Origin: Flavobacterium sp. MedPE-SWcel
GTDB taxonomy: Bacteria; Bacteroidota; Bacteroidia; Flavobacteriales; Flavobacteriaceae
Length of the DNA: 64,000 bases
Assembly: GCA_001874325.1 (NCBI GenBank)
Contig: MPCW01000005.1
Location: 1-64,000 of the forward strand
Direction: 5' to 3'
The translations under genes were made by a program, and so were the position numbers. Under the pieces are notes generated by a model that saw only the letters and a list, made by a program, of their open reading frames with translations, was not told where the DNA came from and made no database searches. Numbering within the stretch: the stretch's first letter is position 1; each line of letters starts with the position of its first letter. This document shows, in pieces, positions 27,492-35,792 of the stretch.

Positions 27492-29081
27492 ATGGGTTTT
27501 ACTGAAGAAATTGAAAAAAGGCGAACGTTCGGAATTATATCTCACCCCGATGCGGGTAAAACAACACTTACCGAAAAATTACTATTATTTGGTGGTGCGA
27601 TACAAGAAGCCGGAGCTGTAAAAAGTAATAAGATAAAAAAAGGTGCTACTAGTGACTTTATGGAAATAGAGCGCCAAAGAGGTATCTCTGTAGCCACATC
27701 TGTACTGGCATTTATATATCAAGATAAAAAAATAAACATACTCGATACTCCTGGACACAAGGATTTTGCTGAGGATACTTTTCGTACCCTTACTGCTGTA
27801 GACAGTGTTATTGTAGTTATTGATGTAGCAAAAGGTGTAGAGGAACAAACAGAAAAATTAGTACAGGTATGTCGCATGCGAAAAATACCTATGCTAGTAT
27901 TTATCAATAAGCTTGACCGTGAAGGTAAAGATGCTTTTGACCTAATGGATGAAGTAGAGCAAAAGCTTGGTCTTACTGTTACTCCATTAAGTTTCCCTAT
28001 TGGTATGGGGTATGACTTTCAAGGTATTTATAACATCTGGGAAAAGAACATTAACTTATTTAGTGGTGATAGCAGAAAAAACATTGAGGAAACAATTGCA
28101 TTTTCTGACATTAACAACCCTGAACTTGAAGAGTTAATTGGTGCAAAACCTGCTAACGATTTACGAGAAGAGCTTGAGCTTATTGACGAGGTTTACCCCG
28201 AGTTTGATAGAGAAGCTTATCTTGCTGGTGATTTACAACCTGTATTCTTTGGTTCTGCATTAAATAATTTTGGTGTACGTGAACTTTTAGATTGCTTTAT
28301 ACAAATTGCCCCTTCACCAAGACCTAAAGATTCTGATACTAGAACTGTAGAACCTAATGAAGATAAATTCTCTGGTTTTGTATTTAAAATACATGCCAAC
28401 ATGGACCCTAAGCACCGTGATAGAATTGCATTTATAAAAATAGTATCTGGTACTTTCGAAAGAAACAAACCTTACTTACACGTAAGACATAAAAAGAATT
28501 TAAAATTCTCTAGCCCTAACGCCTTTTTTGCCGAGAAAAAAGAGATTGTAGACATCTCTTATCCTGGTGATATTGTAGGGTTACATGATACTGGTAACTT
28601 TAAAATTGGAGACACCCTTACTCAAGGGGAGCAAATGAGCTTTAAAGGTATACCAAGCTTTTCACCAGAACATTTCCGTTATATTAATAACGCTGATCCT
28701 TTAAAAGCAAAACAACTAGACAAAGGTATTAATCAGCTTATGGATGAAGGTGTTGCACAGTTATTTGTACTAGAAATGAATAACCGTAAAGTAATTGGTA
28801 CCGTTGGTGCACTACAATATGAAGTTATACAATACAGACTAGAACACGAGTATGGTGCAAAATGTTCTTATGAAAACTTCCCTGTACACAAAGCGTGCTG
28901 GGTAAAACCTGACGATGCTAAAAACGAAGAGTTTGCCGAGTTTAAAAGAATTAAACAAAAATTCATGGCAAAAGATAAGTATGGACAACTTGTATTTTTA
29001 GCCGATTCTGAATTCTCAATACAAATGGCACAACAAAAATACCCTAGTGTAAAATTATTCTTTACATCTGAGTTTGACTAA
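27492..29081 (+). CDS. prfC: Peptide chain release factor 3
   Basis: RF3 is a translational GTPase that recycles RF1/RF2 from the ribosome after peptide release. The 529 residues match the family. The G domain has the P-loop HPDAGKTT (18-25), switch segment RQRGISVATS, DTPGHKDF (G3) and NKLD (G4), followed by domain II and the RF3 C-terminal domain (EYGAKCSYENFP). It is transcribed alone, with a bidirectional terminator at its end. Confidence 0.96.
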   Translation: MGFTEEIEKRRTFGIISHPDAGKTTLTEKLLLFGGAIQEAGAVKSNKIKKGATSDFMEIERQRGISVATSVLAFIYQDKKINILDTPGHKDFAEDTFRTLTAVDSVIVVIDVAKGVEEQTEKLVQVCRMRKIPMLVFINKLDREGKDAFDLMDEVEQKLGLTVTPLSFPIGMGYDFQGIYNIWEKNINLFSGDSRKNIEETIAFSDINNPELEELIGAKPANDLREELELIDEVYPEFDREAYLAGDLQPVFFGSALNNFGVRELLDCFIQIAPSPRPKDSDTRTVEPNEDKFSGFVFKIHANMDPKHRDRIAFIKIVSGTFERNKPYLHVRHKKNLKFSSPNAFFAEKKEIVDISYPGDIVGLHDTGNFKIGDTLTQGEQMSFKGIPSFSPEHFRYINNADPLKAKQLDKGINQLMDEGVAQLFVLEMNNRKVIGTVGALQYEVIQYRLEHEYGAKCSYENFPVHKACWVKPDDAKNEEFAEFKRIKQKFMAKDKYGQLVFLADSEFSIQMAQQKYPSVKLFFTSEFD

Positions 29082-29103
29082 CATTTAAGATTAAAACAAT
29101 AGC

Positions 29104-29138
29104 AAAAGCCCCGTACCAAATTGGTACGGGGCTTTTTT
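29104..29138. terminator. Bidirectional terminator between prfC and the Ig-repeat cargo gene
   Basis: AGCCCCGTACCAA (29107-29119) pairs perfectly with TTGGTACGGGGCT (29121-29133), with an A run before and a T run after. It lies between two convergent stop codons. Confidence 0.92.
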
Positions 29139-29176
29139 CAATTAATTATATAAACAAACTATTTAAAACTTCTAGA

Positions 29177-32100
29177 TTAGTTTTTTAATACCTTAAAAGA
29201 TGTAGTTTGATTACCACTTACAGCTCTTACAATGTAAGTACCTGCTGATAGTGATGACATATTCACTTGTACTTTATCTGAATTTGTAATTCTCTCCATT
29301 ACTGGCTGACCTAAAAGATTATACACGATTACTGATGTAATACTCTCATCAAACTCTACATTTAATATATCGTTAACCGGATTAGGGTAAAACTTAAATG
29401 TATTGTTTACAAAAGCTGTAGTACTTAATACCTCTGTTACTGTGATAGCTAATACTTCGCTAGAACAATCTCCATCGTTTGCAACAACATAGTAAGTTGT
29501 AGCATCTTCAAGAACTGTCGTAGTTTCTATAACTGATGTAAGATCGGCATCACTATACCAAACCATATCTGTTCCTGTAGCATCAAGGTCTGCTATTGTT
29601 TGCCCTTCAGTAAAATCTTGTGTAGCATCTCCAACTGGCATTGGCACTACATTTACAGTAACCTCAACTGCTGCTCTTAAACTTTCACAATCTCCTAATG
29701 TTTGAGACAAATAATAAGTTCCTGTTGCTAGTGTAGTTTCATCTGTTAATGCCATACCACCTAATTCTTCTGCATACCACTGTACAGCTTCTCCTTCTTC
29801 TATTGATAAATCAGCTACTGTAGCAGATCCGCAGAATGTTTGCGCTGATGCTACTGGTAAAGCATTTACATTAAGTACAACTGCAACCGCAGTACGCTCA
29901 ACACTTTCACAACCATTTACTTCTTGAGATACATAATATACAGTAGTACCTTCTGTTAAAGCCGTATCATTTGATAGTGGATCTCCACCTTCATTAGCAG
30001 CATACCATAATATACTATCATCTGCATCTACTTCTATATCATCAAGAGTAGCTGCATTACAAAATGCTTGTACTGCCTCAGCAGTAGGTGCTGATGGTAT
30101 TGCATTTACTGTTACCTCAAAACTTGTTCTTGTACTTTCACAACCATCAACTGTTTGAGAAACATAATATGTACCCGTCATTAAAGCTACTTCAACAGTA
30201 AGAGGCTCACCTCCTGTTTCAGCTGTATACCATTGTGGTGTTCCGCCTGATTCTATTGAAAGCTCTTCTATTGTAGCAGATCCACAAAAATCAAAACTAC
30301 TATCTACTATAGGAGCAGCGGTTATTTCGTTTATAGTAACGTTAACCATCGCTCTTGGGCTTTCACAACCTTCTATAGTTTGTGATGCATAATACATTCC
30401 TGTTACAAGAGCTGTATCATCTGTTAATACTGCACCTTCCGTTTCAACATCATACCATTGTATTGCTGTACCAGATGTAACCATTAAATCAACTACCGCA
30501 GCAGTTCCACAAAAAGTCATATCCTCTACTATTGGAGCAGAAGTTATATTTAATACAACCGCAACAGCTGTACGCTCTATACTTTCACAACCGTCAATTG
30601 TTTGAGAAACATAATAAAGGTTAGTCCCTTCTGTTAAAGCCATATCACTTTCTAATACTTCTCCACCTACAGAGGTAGCATACCAAAGTACATTATCTCC
30701 ACCTGTAACTATATCAGTAAGAGTGGCTGCATTACAAAACTCTTGTACACCAGCATCAACAGTAGGCGCTGCTGGTATTGGGTTAACTGTTATTGCAACT
30801 GCTGCCCTAGTACTCTCACAACCATCAACTGTTTGTGATACATAATAATCACCTGTTACTAGTGAAACATCAGTAGTTAATGCGTCTCCTCCTGTTTCCG
30901 CTATATACCATTGTATCATTTCTCCGGTAGTAACTGTAAGATCAGCTACAGTTCCAGATCCACAAAACATTTGTGCTTCTGCTGTTGGCACTACTGGTAT
31001 ATCATTTACTGTTACTGCAACTGCTGTTCTAATACTTTCGCAACCGTTTACTGTTTGAGAAACATAATAAACTCCCGTTGCTAACGCTACATCTGTCGTT
31101 AACGCATCTCCTCCTGTCTCTACTATATACCATTGTGGCATCTCTCCTGTAGTTACTGTAAGGTCTGCGACAGTTCCAGATCCACAAAACATTTGTACTT
31201 CTGCCGTTGGTGCTACTGGTATATCATTTATTGTTACTGAAACCATTACTCTAGAACTCTCACAACCATCAACTGTTTGCGAAACATAATAACTACCTGT
31301 TGCTAGTACTACATCAGTAGCTAGTGCTGTACCTCCTGTTTCTGCTGCATACCATTGTGGCATATCCCCTGTAGTAACTGTAAGATCTGCTACTGTAGCT
31401 GCTCCACAAAACTCAAGAACCTCTACTGTAGGCATAGCTGGTGTAGGGTTTACAATAACAGCTACTGCTGCTCTTAAACTCTCACATCCTGCAACTGTTT
31501 GCGACACATAATAAACTCCTGTTGCAAGCGCTGTATCTGAAGCTAAAGAAGTACCTCCTGTTTCTGCTGCATACCATTGTGGCATCTCTCCTGTAGTTAC
31601 TGTTAAGCTAGCTACTGTGGCAACATCTGCACATAATGTTTGTGCTGGTGCTACTGGTAAATCTATCACTCCACAAACAGGAACGTCTACCTGAATAACA
31701 TTAGAGTTATCTGATGTATTTGCTCCACTATAAGCTCTTACTCTAAAGTAATATGTTGTTCCTGGCTCAAGATCCGTTACATTATAAGATGTTACATTAC
31801 CTACATCAAGACTATTATACCCTGTTACAAATGATGGTGTAAATCCTCCATCAAAAACATGAGAACCTAAGTTTGTTGTTTGGGCAGTACTATTATATGT
31901 AAATGAAGAAACAATCCATTCTGAATCAGTTGCGTTTGTACCTGCAGAAGCCGCCCAATCTGTAGTAGGATCAAAAACCGATGACTTACGTATTATAATT
32001 TTATCTTTAGTAGCATTATTCACACCTGCAACAGTCCAACCTTGCCCTACATCAGGACCATCAGAACCTACTGCATCAATTACATTAAAAACACTTCCGC

Positions 32101-32605
32101 TTCCACCATTCCAAGCTAACCCAATAGCATCATCTCCATTTTGACTAACAATACCGTTGTATACATCAGCACCTATTACATCTCCACTATTGTTACCAAT
32201 AACATAAGCAGCTCCATCTGCCAAAGTACCAGAAAGAGAATATTCATACTCAGGCCAACTACCTCCATTTGATATTCTCCAAATTCGATAGTTTGAAAGA
32301 TCTACAGGTACACCTGTACCGTTAAAAATTTCAACATACTTTTTACTACCTCCATTACCTTCTCCATATTCTGAGATAATAAGGTTTGAAGCAAGTGTAC
32401 CACTACCAAAAGTTGGTGACTCACTAACATCTAAGTAATATCCATCTGCTGTTGCTACAGCTCCCCAAGTAGCTGTAAATCCGTTTGAAACTACTCCTGT
32501 TGCAGCTGTTGCCGTAGGCGCTGCTTGACCAAAGGAAAGAGTAACCGAAAGAAACAAAGCCACTAACAATGTGCCTTGTAATAAATCTTGTAATTTTTTA
32601 ATCAT
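29177..32605 (-). CDS. T9SS-secreted Ig-repeat protein with FN3/lamin-tail module, type A sorting signal
   Basis: This 1142-residue predicted surface or secreted protein has a signal peptide at about residues 1-28 (LLVALFLSVTLSFGQ). An FN3 domain interrupted by a lamin-tail domain follows (about 29-308). Nine tandem Ig-like repeats of 73-78 residues come next (about 310-985), each with FC at the start and GCES or DCES near the end, presumably one disulphide each. A tenth, degenerate repeat (about 985-1055) has lost the first Cys. The sorting domain at 1068-1142 (FYPNPVNDILNVEF, SLSAGTYIVRA) is type A, unlike the type C of the cargoes at the window start. An adhesin role is inference. It shares the FN3/lamin-tail module with the 85-4152 protein. 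Confidence 0.85.
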   Translation of the reverse strand: MIKKLQDLLQGTLLVALFLSVTLSFGQAAPTATAATGVVSNGFTATWGAVATADGYYLDVSESPTFGSGTLASNLIISEYGEGNGGSKKYVEIFNGTGVPVDLSNYRIWRISNGGSWPEYEYSLSGTLADGAAYVIGNNSGDVIGADVYNGIVSQNGDDAIGLAWNGGSGSVFNVIDAVGSDGPDVGQGWTVAGVNNATKDKIIIRKSSVFDPTTDWAASAGTNATDSEWIVSSFTYNSTAQTTNLGSHVFDGGFTPSFVTGYNSLDVGNVTSYNVTDLEPGTTYYFRVRAYSGANTSDNSNVIQVDVPVCGVIDLPVAPAQTLCADVATVASLTVTTGEMPQWYAAETGGTSLASDTALATGVYYVSQTVAGCESLRAAVAVIVNPTPAMPTVEVLEFCGAATVADLTVTTGDMPQWYAAETGGTALATDVVLATGSYYVSQTVDGCESSRVMVSVTINDIPVAPTAEVQMFCGSGTVADLTVTTGEMPQWYIVETGGDALTTDVALATGVYYVSQTVNGCESIRTAVAVTVNDIPVVPTAEAQMFCGSGTVADLTVTTGEMIQWYIAETGGDALTTDVSLVTGDYYVSQTVDGCESTRAAVAITVNPIPAAPTVDAGVQEFCNAATLTDIVTGGDNVLWYATSVGGEVLESDMALTEGTNLYYVSQTIDGCESIERTAVAVVLNITSAPIVEDMTFCGTAAVVDLMVTSGTAIQWYDVETEGAVLTDDTALVTGMYYASQTIEGCESPRAMVNVTINEITAAPIVDSSFDFCGSATIEELSIESGGTPQWYTAETGGEPLTVEVALMTGTYYVSQTVDGCESTRTSFEVTVNAIPSAPTAEAVQAFCNAATLDDIEVDADDSILWYAANEGGDPLSNDTALTEGTTVYYVSQEVNGCESVERTAVAVVLNVNALPVASAQTFCGSATVADLSIEEGEAVQWYAEELGGMALTDETTLATGTYYLSQTLGDCESLRAAVEVTVNVVPMPVGDATQDFTEGQTIADLDATGTDMVWYSDADLTSVIETTTVLEDATTYYVVANDGDCSSEVLAITVTEVLSTTAFVNNTFKFYPNPVNDILNVEFDESITSVIVYNLLGQPVMERITNSDKVQVNMSSLSAGTYIVRAVSGNQTTSFKVLKN
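29440..31680 (-). repeat. Nine tandem Ig-like repeats plus one degenerate copy
   Basis: The unit is about 220-235 bases. Two variants occur: a short one (FCGSATVADL, QWYAAETGG, GVYYVSQT) and a long one (FCNAATLDDI, LWYA, NLYYVSQ, ERTAVAVVLN). The order from the N-terminus is short x4, long, short x2, long, short, then the degenerate copy. Units 3 and 4 are nearly identical in DNA, offset by 222 bases (compare the stretches from 30951 and 31173). Confidence 0.9.
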
Positions 32606-32648
32606 AGCTTTAAATTGATGTTTTTAATTGTCATTTAAACAATGCAAA

Positions 32649-32656
32649 CAAAAGTA
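32649..32656 (-). promoter_or_regulatory. Promoter -7 element for the Ig-repeat cargo gene
   Basis: On the minus strand this reads TACTTTTG, matching TAnnTTTG, about 44 bases before the start. No TTG is present at the usual distance. Confidence 0.55.
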
Positions 32657-32744
32657 TCAATCTACCATTACGATTTAGTTTCCCATAAATAAATAAAACA
32701 TCAAATTATTGTTACCCAAGGTGGTTACAATAATTTCATTCTTA

Positions 32745-33186
32745 TTATTCTTTAAACTTTATTGCATTTACATGATTCAAGTAAATAACTGCATCAAAGG
32801 CTTTACCTATGTAGTTAGTTTCTGTGTCTTCCTTTCTTGCTTGAGCACCTGCACCACTCATTGTTGTTGAAGGTTTCTCTAAATACATTTTCAAACTTTC
32901 GTTAGCCTTAGCACTTCTTAGGTTTAAAAACACATTTGGACTACCTATGTTTTTTAGACAAATACTTCATTAACTCTTCTGTAAGTGTTGTAAATTCAAA
33001 TGCACCATGAGTATCCTCTCCATAACCAACAACTCTAACACCTTTGAGTTTGTCATCGAGAAATGTAAATGAATTTACTTTTAAAGCATCAAACCCAACA
33101 GCATATTTTTCTAGCTCATTATTACACTGAGAATTACATAGATTATTTAAAATTATTACAAGCAGAAATGTTAACACTAACTTCAT
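32745..33186 (-). pseudogene. Erythromycin-esterase-like gene with a large internal deletion
   Basis: Two reading-frame pieces abut. The first (33186 to 32941, 81 residues) has a signal peptide and the family's N-terminal motif VVGYGEDTHGAFEFTTLTEE, ending in YLSKKHR and a TAG. The second (about 32951 to 32745) continues in the next frame with NVFLNLRSAKA, STTMSGAGAQARKEDT and FDAVIYLNHVNAIKF, which resembles the C-terminal end of the same family. Family proteins are usually about 400 residues, so roughly 250 internal residues are missing, with a frame change at the junction. The homology is judged by eye. A remnant of a promoter (TGCTTTTG) lies just upstream. Confidence 0.7.
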
Positions 33187-33310
33187 ACGGAATCTTTAAT
33201 TTTCATACAAAAGCAATCAATTAAACAGCTAATAAAAGTATTAAAAAAAATGTTCAATATTTTTTTATACTTTGATTTGTTTTAATCATAGAATACCTAT
33301 TGATAATTAC

Positions 33311-33318
33311 TATTTTTG
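33311..33318 (+). promoter_or_regulatory. Promoter -7 element for udk
   Basis: TATTTTTG matches TAnnTTTG, 28 bases before the ATG at 33347. It lies after the first in-frame start (33272) and so excludes it. Confidence 0.6.
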
Positions 33319-33346
33319 CAAGAACATTAAACAATACTATTTAAAA

Positions 33347-33955
33347 ATGCTTATCATAGGAATTGCTGGCGGTACCGGAAGTGGTAAAACTACAGTTGTA
33401 CATCAAATAATGAACGAGCTTCCAGAAGCGGAAGTAGGTATCATATCTCAGGACTCTTATTATAGAGATAACTCGTCACTTAGTCTTGAGGATAGAGCTA
33501 AAATAAACTTTGATCATCCTAGAGCTATTGACTTCGAATTATTAACTCAGCACTTAAAAGAGTTAAGAGAGGGCAATACTATAGAGCAACCTGTATATTC
33601 GTTTGTTACACATAACAGAACAGATGATACAATACTAACTCACCCTAGAAAAGTAATGATAGTAGAGGGTATACTTATACTAGCTAACCCTGAGCTAAGA
33701 AAAATGTTTGATATTAAAATATACGTACATGCCGACTCTGATGAGAGGTTAATACGTAGACTAAAACGTGATATTGCAGAAAGAGGACGTGATATGAATG
33801 AGGTTTTGAACCGTTATCAAACTACTTTAAAACCAATGCATCAGCAATTTATAGAACCTACTAAAACACATGCAGATATTATTATCCCTAACGATAAATA
33901 CAATACTGTTGCTATTGATGTAGTACGTGCTGTAATAAACCAGAAAATATCCTAA
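33347..33955 (+). CDS. udk: Uridine kinase
   Basis: The enzyme phosphorylates uridine and cytidine to UMP and CMP in pyrimidine salvage. The product has 202 residues, close to the family's usual 205-215. The P-loop is GGTGSGKTT (residues 7-15), and ISQDSYYRD, INFDHPRAID (substrate-binding region) and RLIRRLKRDIAERGRD are all present. An in-frame start 25 codons upstream adds residues before the P-loop that no family member has and precedes the promoter element, so 33347 is chosen. A weak hairpin with a T run at 33955-33990 separates it from the next gene. Confidence 0.94.
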   Translation: MLIIGIAGGTGSGKTTVVHQIMNELPEAEVGIISQDSYYRDNSSLSLEDRAKINFDHPRAIDFELLTQHLKELREGNTIEQPVYSFVTHNRTDDTILTHPRKVMIVEGILILANPELRKMFDIKIYVHADSDERLIRRLKRDIAERGRDMNEVLNRYQTTLKPMHQQFIEPTKTHADIIIPNDKYNTVAIDVVRAVINQKIS

Positions 33956-34039
33956 AAAAGGTACTACTCACCAAAACAAGTACTCTTTTTAATAATAAAT
34001 AAAAAAACATTACTTTGTAATTGTTTGTAAATTTACAAT

Positions 34040-34390
34040 ATGAAACCTTTCAGCAAGTTAACCGAAAAATATCCGTTCCTTAAAATAATAGGAAATAGAT
34101 ACGTACTGGTTACTGTCCTTTTTGCGATATGGATGGTTTTTATAGATAATTACTCTCTGTATTTTGAACATCCTATACTTGATAAGGAGATTGAAAAACT
34201 AGAAGAGAATAAACAATACTATATTCAGGAAATAAAAAAAGATAGTGCCAGTATAAGGCAACTACGAAACCCTGATCAGACCGAGAAATATGCGCGTGAA
34301 AAATATTATATGAAACGCGAAAACGAAGATATTTATATAATAGAGTTTGAAGAAGATACTCCTAAAAAGGAAACTTCTGAAGATCTCTAA
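34040..34390 (+). CDS. Septum formation initiator (FtsB/DivIC-like)
   Basis: The 116-residue single-pass membrane protein has a membrane segment at about residues 21-38 (YVLVTVLFAIWMVFI) followed by a coiled coil (DKEIEKLEENKQYYIQEI) and a short conserved end (NPDQTEKYAREKYYMKR). FtsB/DivIC proteins link early and late division proteins at the septum. The order udk, FtsB-like gene, mutA, mutB is, to my knowledge, common in Flavobacteriia. The gene is followed 13 bases later by mutA, so division and propionate-type metabolism genes share a transcript. A 14-base palindrome (TTGTAAATTTACAA, 34025-34038) lies immediately before the start. Confidence 0.85.
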   Translation: MKPFSKLTEKYPFLKIIGNRYVLVTVLFAIWMVFIDNYSLYFEHPILDKEIEKLEENKQYYIQEIKKDSASIRQLRNPDQTEKYAREKYYMKRENEDIYIIEFEEDTPKKETSEDL

Positions 34391-34403
34391 AAGACCTCTA
34401 TAT

Positions 34404-35780
34404 ATGAGCGAACAACTATTTGAAGGTTTTGAACCTGTATCATCCAAAGAGTGGAAACAAAAAATACAATTTGAACTGAAAGGTGCAGATTATAACGATA
34501 CGCTTATTTGGGAAAGTCCAGAAGGTATAAAAGTAAAACCTTTTTACCATAATGACGATTTTACAGTCCCTAACCCTGCTGGCACAAAAGCCGCAAGTTT
34601 CAATATTTGTCAAAACATTTTTGTATTTGATATCGATAAATCTATAGCTAAAGTAAATGACACCTTAAATCGTGGAGCAGAAAGTATTCGATTTACTATA
34701 GAGGATGAAAAAACTGATATCGAAAAGCTACTAAATGGGTTCTCTTTAAAAGATATTCCTGTTTATTTTAACTTAAGCTTTCTTTCAGTCGATTTTGTAA
34801 AGCGTATTGACGCTATCGCGAAAGAAAAAAATGCAACAATATATGTTCAGCTAGACCCTATAGGGAAACTTGCAAAAGAAGGGAACTGGTTTAATAATAT
34901 CGAAAAAGATTTCGATGCTATTAATACTATTGCTATAGCTTGTACTAACATCAATATTTTAAGTATCAATGGTAGTTTATACCAAAATGCAGGCGCTAAC
35001 ATAGTACAACAAATTGCTTATACCCTAGCGCATGCTAATGAGTATTTCAATGCTGTGGCTACTATAAACAAACCAATTGTTTTACAGATAGCCGTAGGTA
35101 CTAACTACTTTTTTGAAATTGCTAAACTTAGAGCTTTAAGACAGTTATTTAAAGTAATTGCCAGCGAATACGATCACAACTTTGAATGCCATATTATAGC
35201 TTCTCCTACCAAGAGAAATAAAACACTTTATGACTATAATGTAAACATGCTTCGTACTACTACTGAGTGCATGAGTGCAATATTAGGTGGAACAGATTCA
35301 GTTGCTAATTTGCCTTATGATGCTCTATACCATAAAGACAATGAGTTTGGTGACAGGATAGCACGTAACCAATTACTCGTATTAAAGCACGAGAGTTATT
35401 TTGATAAAGTAGATAATCCTGCTGACGGTTCTTATTACATTGAGGAGCTAACGCAGCAATTAGCTGAGAAAGCTTTAGTATTATTTAAAGATATCGAAGC
35501 TAACGGAGGACTACTACATCAGTTAAAAGATGGTACTATAAAGCGTAAAATACAAGAAAGTGCTACCAAAGAACAAGAGCTATTTGATAACGGTAAAGAG
35601 GTATTATTAGGTACTAATAAATACCCTAATAAAAACGATAGAATGAGTGGTGAACTTGAGCTATATCCGTTTGTAAAAACAGATGCAAGAAAAACACTAA
35701 TCTCGCCTATAATAGAAAAACGCCTTGCCGAAGCAATGGAACAAGAAAGGTTAAATACTGAAGAAACTAATCGTAGTTAA
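34404..35780 (+). CDS. mutA: Methylmalonyl-CoA mutase small subunit
   Basis: This is the non-catalytic partner of the cobalamin-dependent mutase that interconverts succinyl-CoA and methylmalonyl-CoA. The 458 residues cover the TIM-barrel domain only (WESPEGIKVKPFYH near the start, then RNQLLVLKHESYFDKVDNPADGS-type sequence). The C-terminal cobalamin-binding-like domain present in longer small subunits is missing. It ends 12 bases before mutB. A longer frame from 34347 overlaps the FtsB-like gene, and the start at 34404 (MSEQLFEGFEPVS) is preferred. Confidence 0.9.
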   Translation: MSEQLFEGFEPVSSKEWKQKIQFELKGADYNDTLIWESPEGIKVKPFYHNDDFTVPNPAGTKAASFNICQNIFVFDIDKSIAKVNDTLNRGAESIRFTIEDEKTDIEKLLNGFSLKDIPVYFNLSFLSVDFVKRIDAIAKEKNATIYVQLDPIGKLAKEGNWFNNIEKDFDAINTIAIACTNINILSINGSLYQNAGANIVQQIAYTLAHANEYFNAVATINKPIVLQIAVGTNYFFEIAKLRALRQLFKVIASEYDHNFECHIIASPTKRNKTLYDYNVNMLRTTTECMSAILGGTDSVANLPYDALYHKDNEFGDRIARNQLLVLKHESYFDKVDNPADGSYYIEELTQQLAEKALVLFKDIEANGGLLHQLKDGTIKRKIQESATKEQELFDNGKEVLLGTNKYPNKNDRMSGELELYPFVKTDARKTLISPIIEKRLAEAMEQERLNTEETNRS

Positions 35781-35792
35781 GAAAAACGCATT

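Noticed and set aside
33955..33990. Terminator between udk and the FtsB-like gene
   Set aside because: The stem is A/T-rich with a mismatch. It is too weak to list as a terminator, and udk may be co-transcribed with the following genes.
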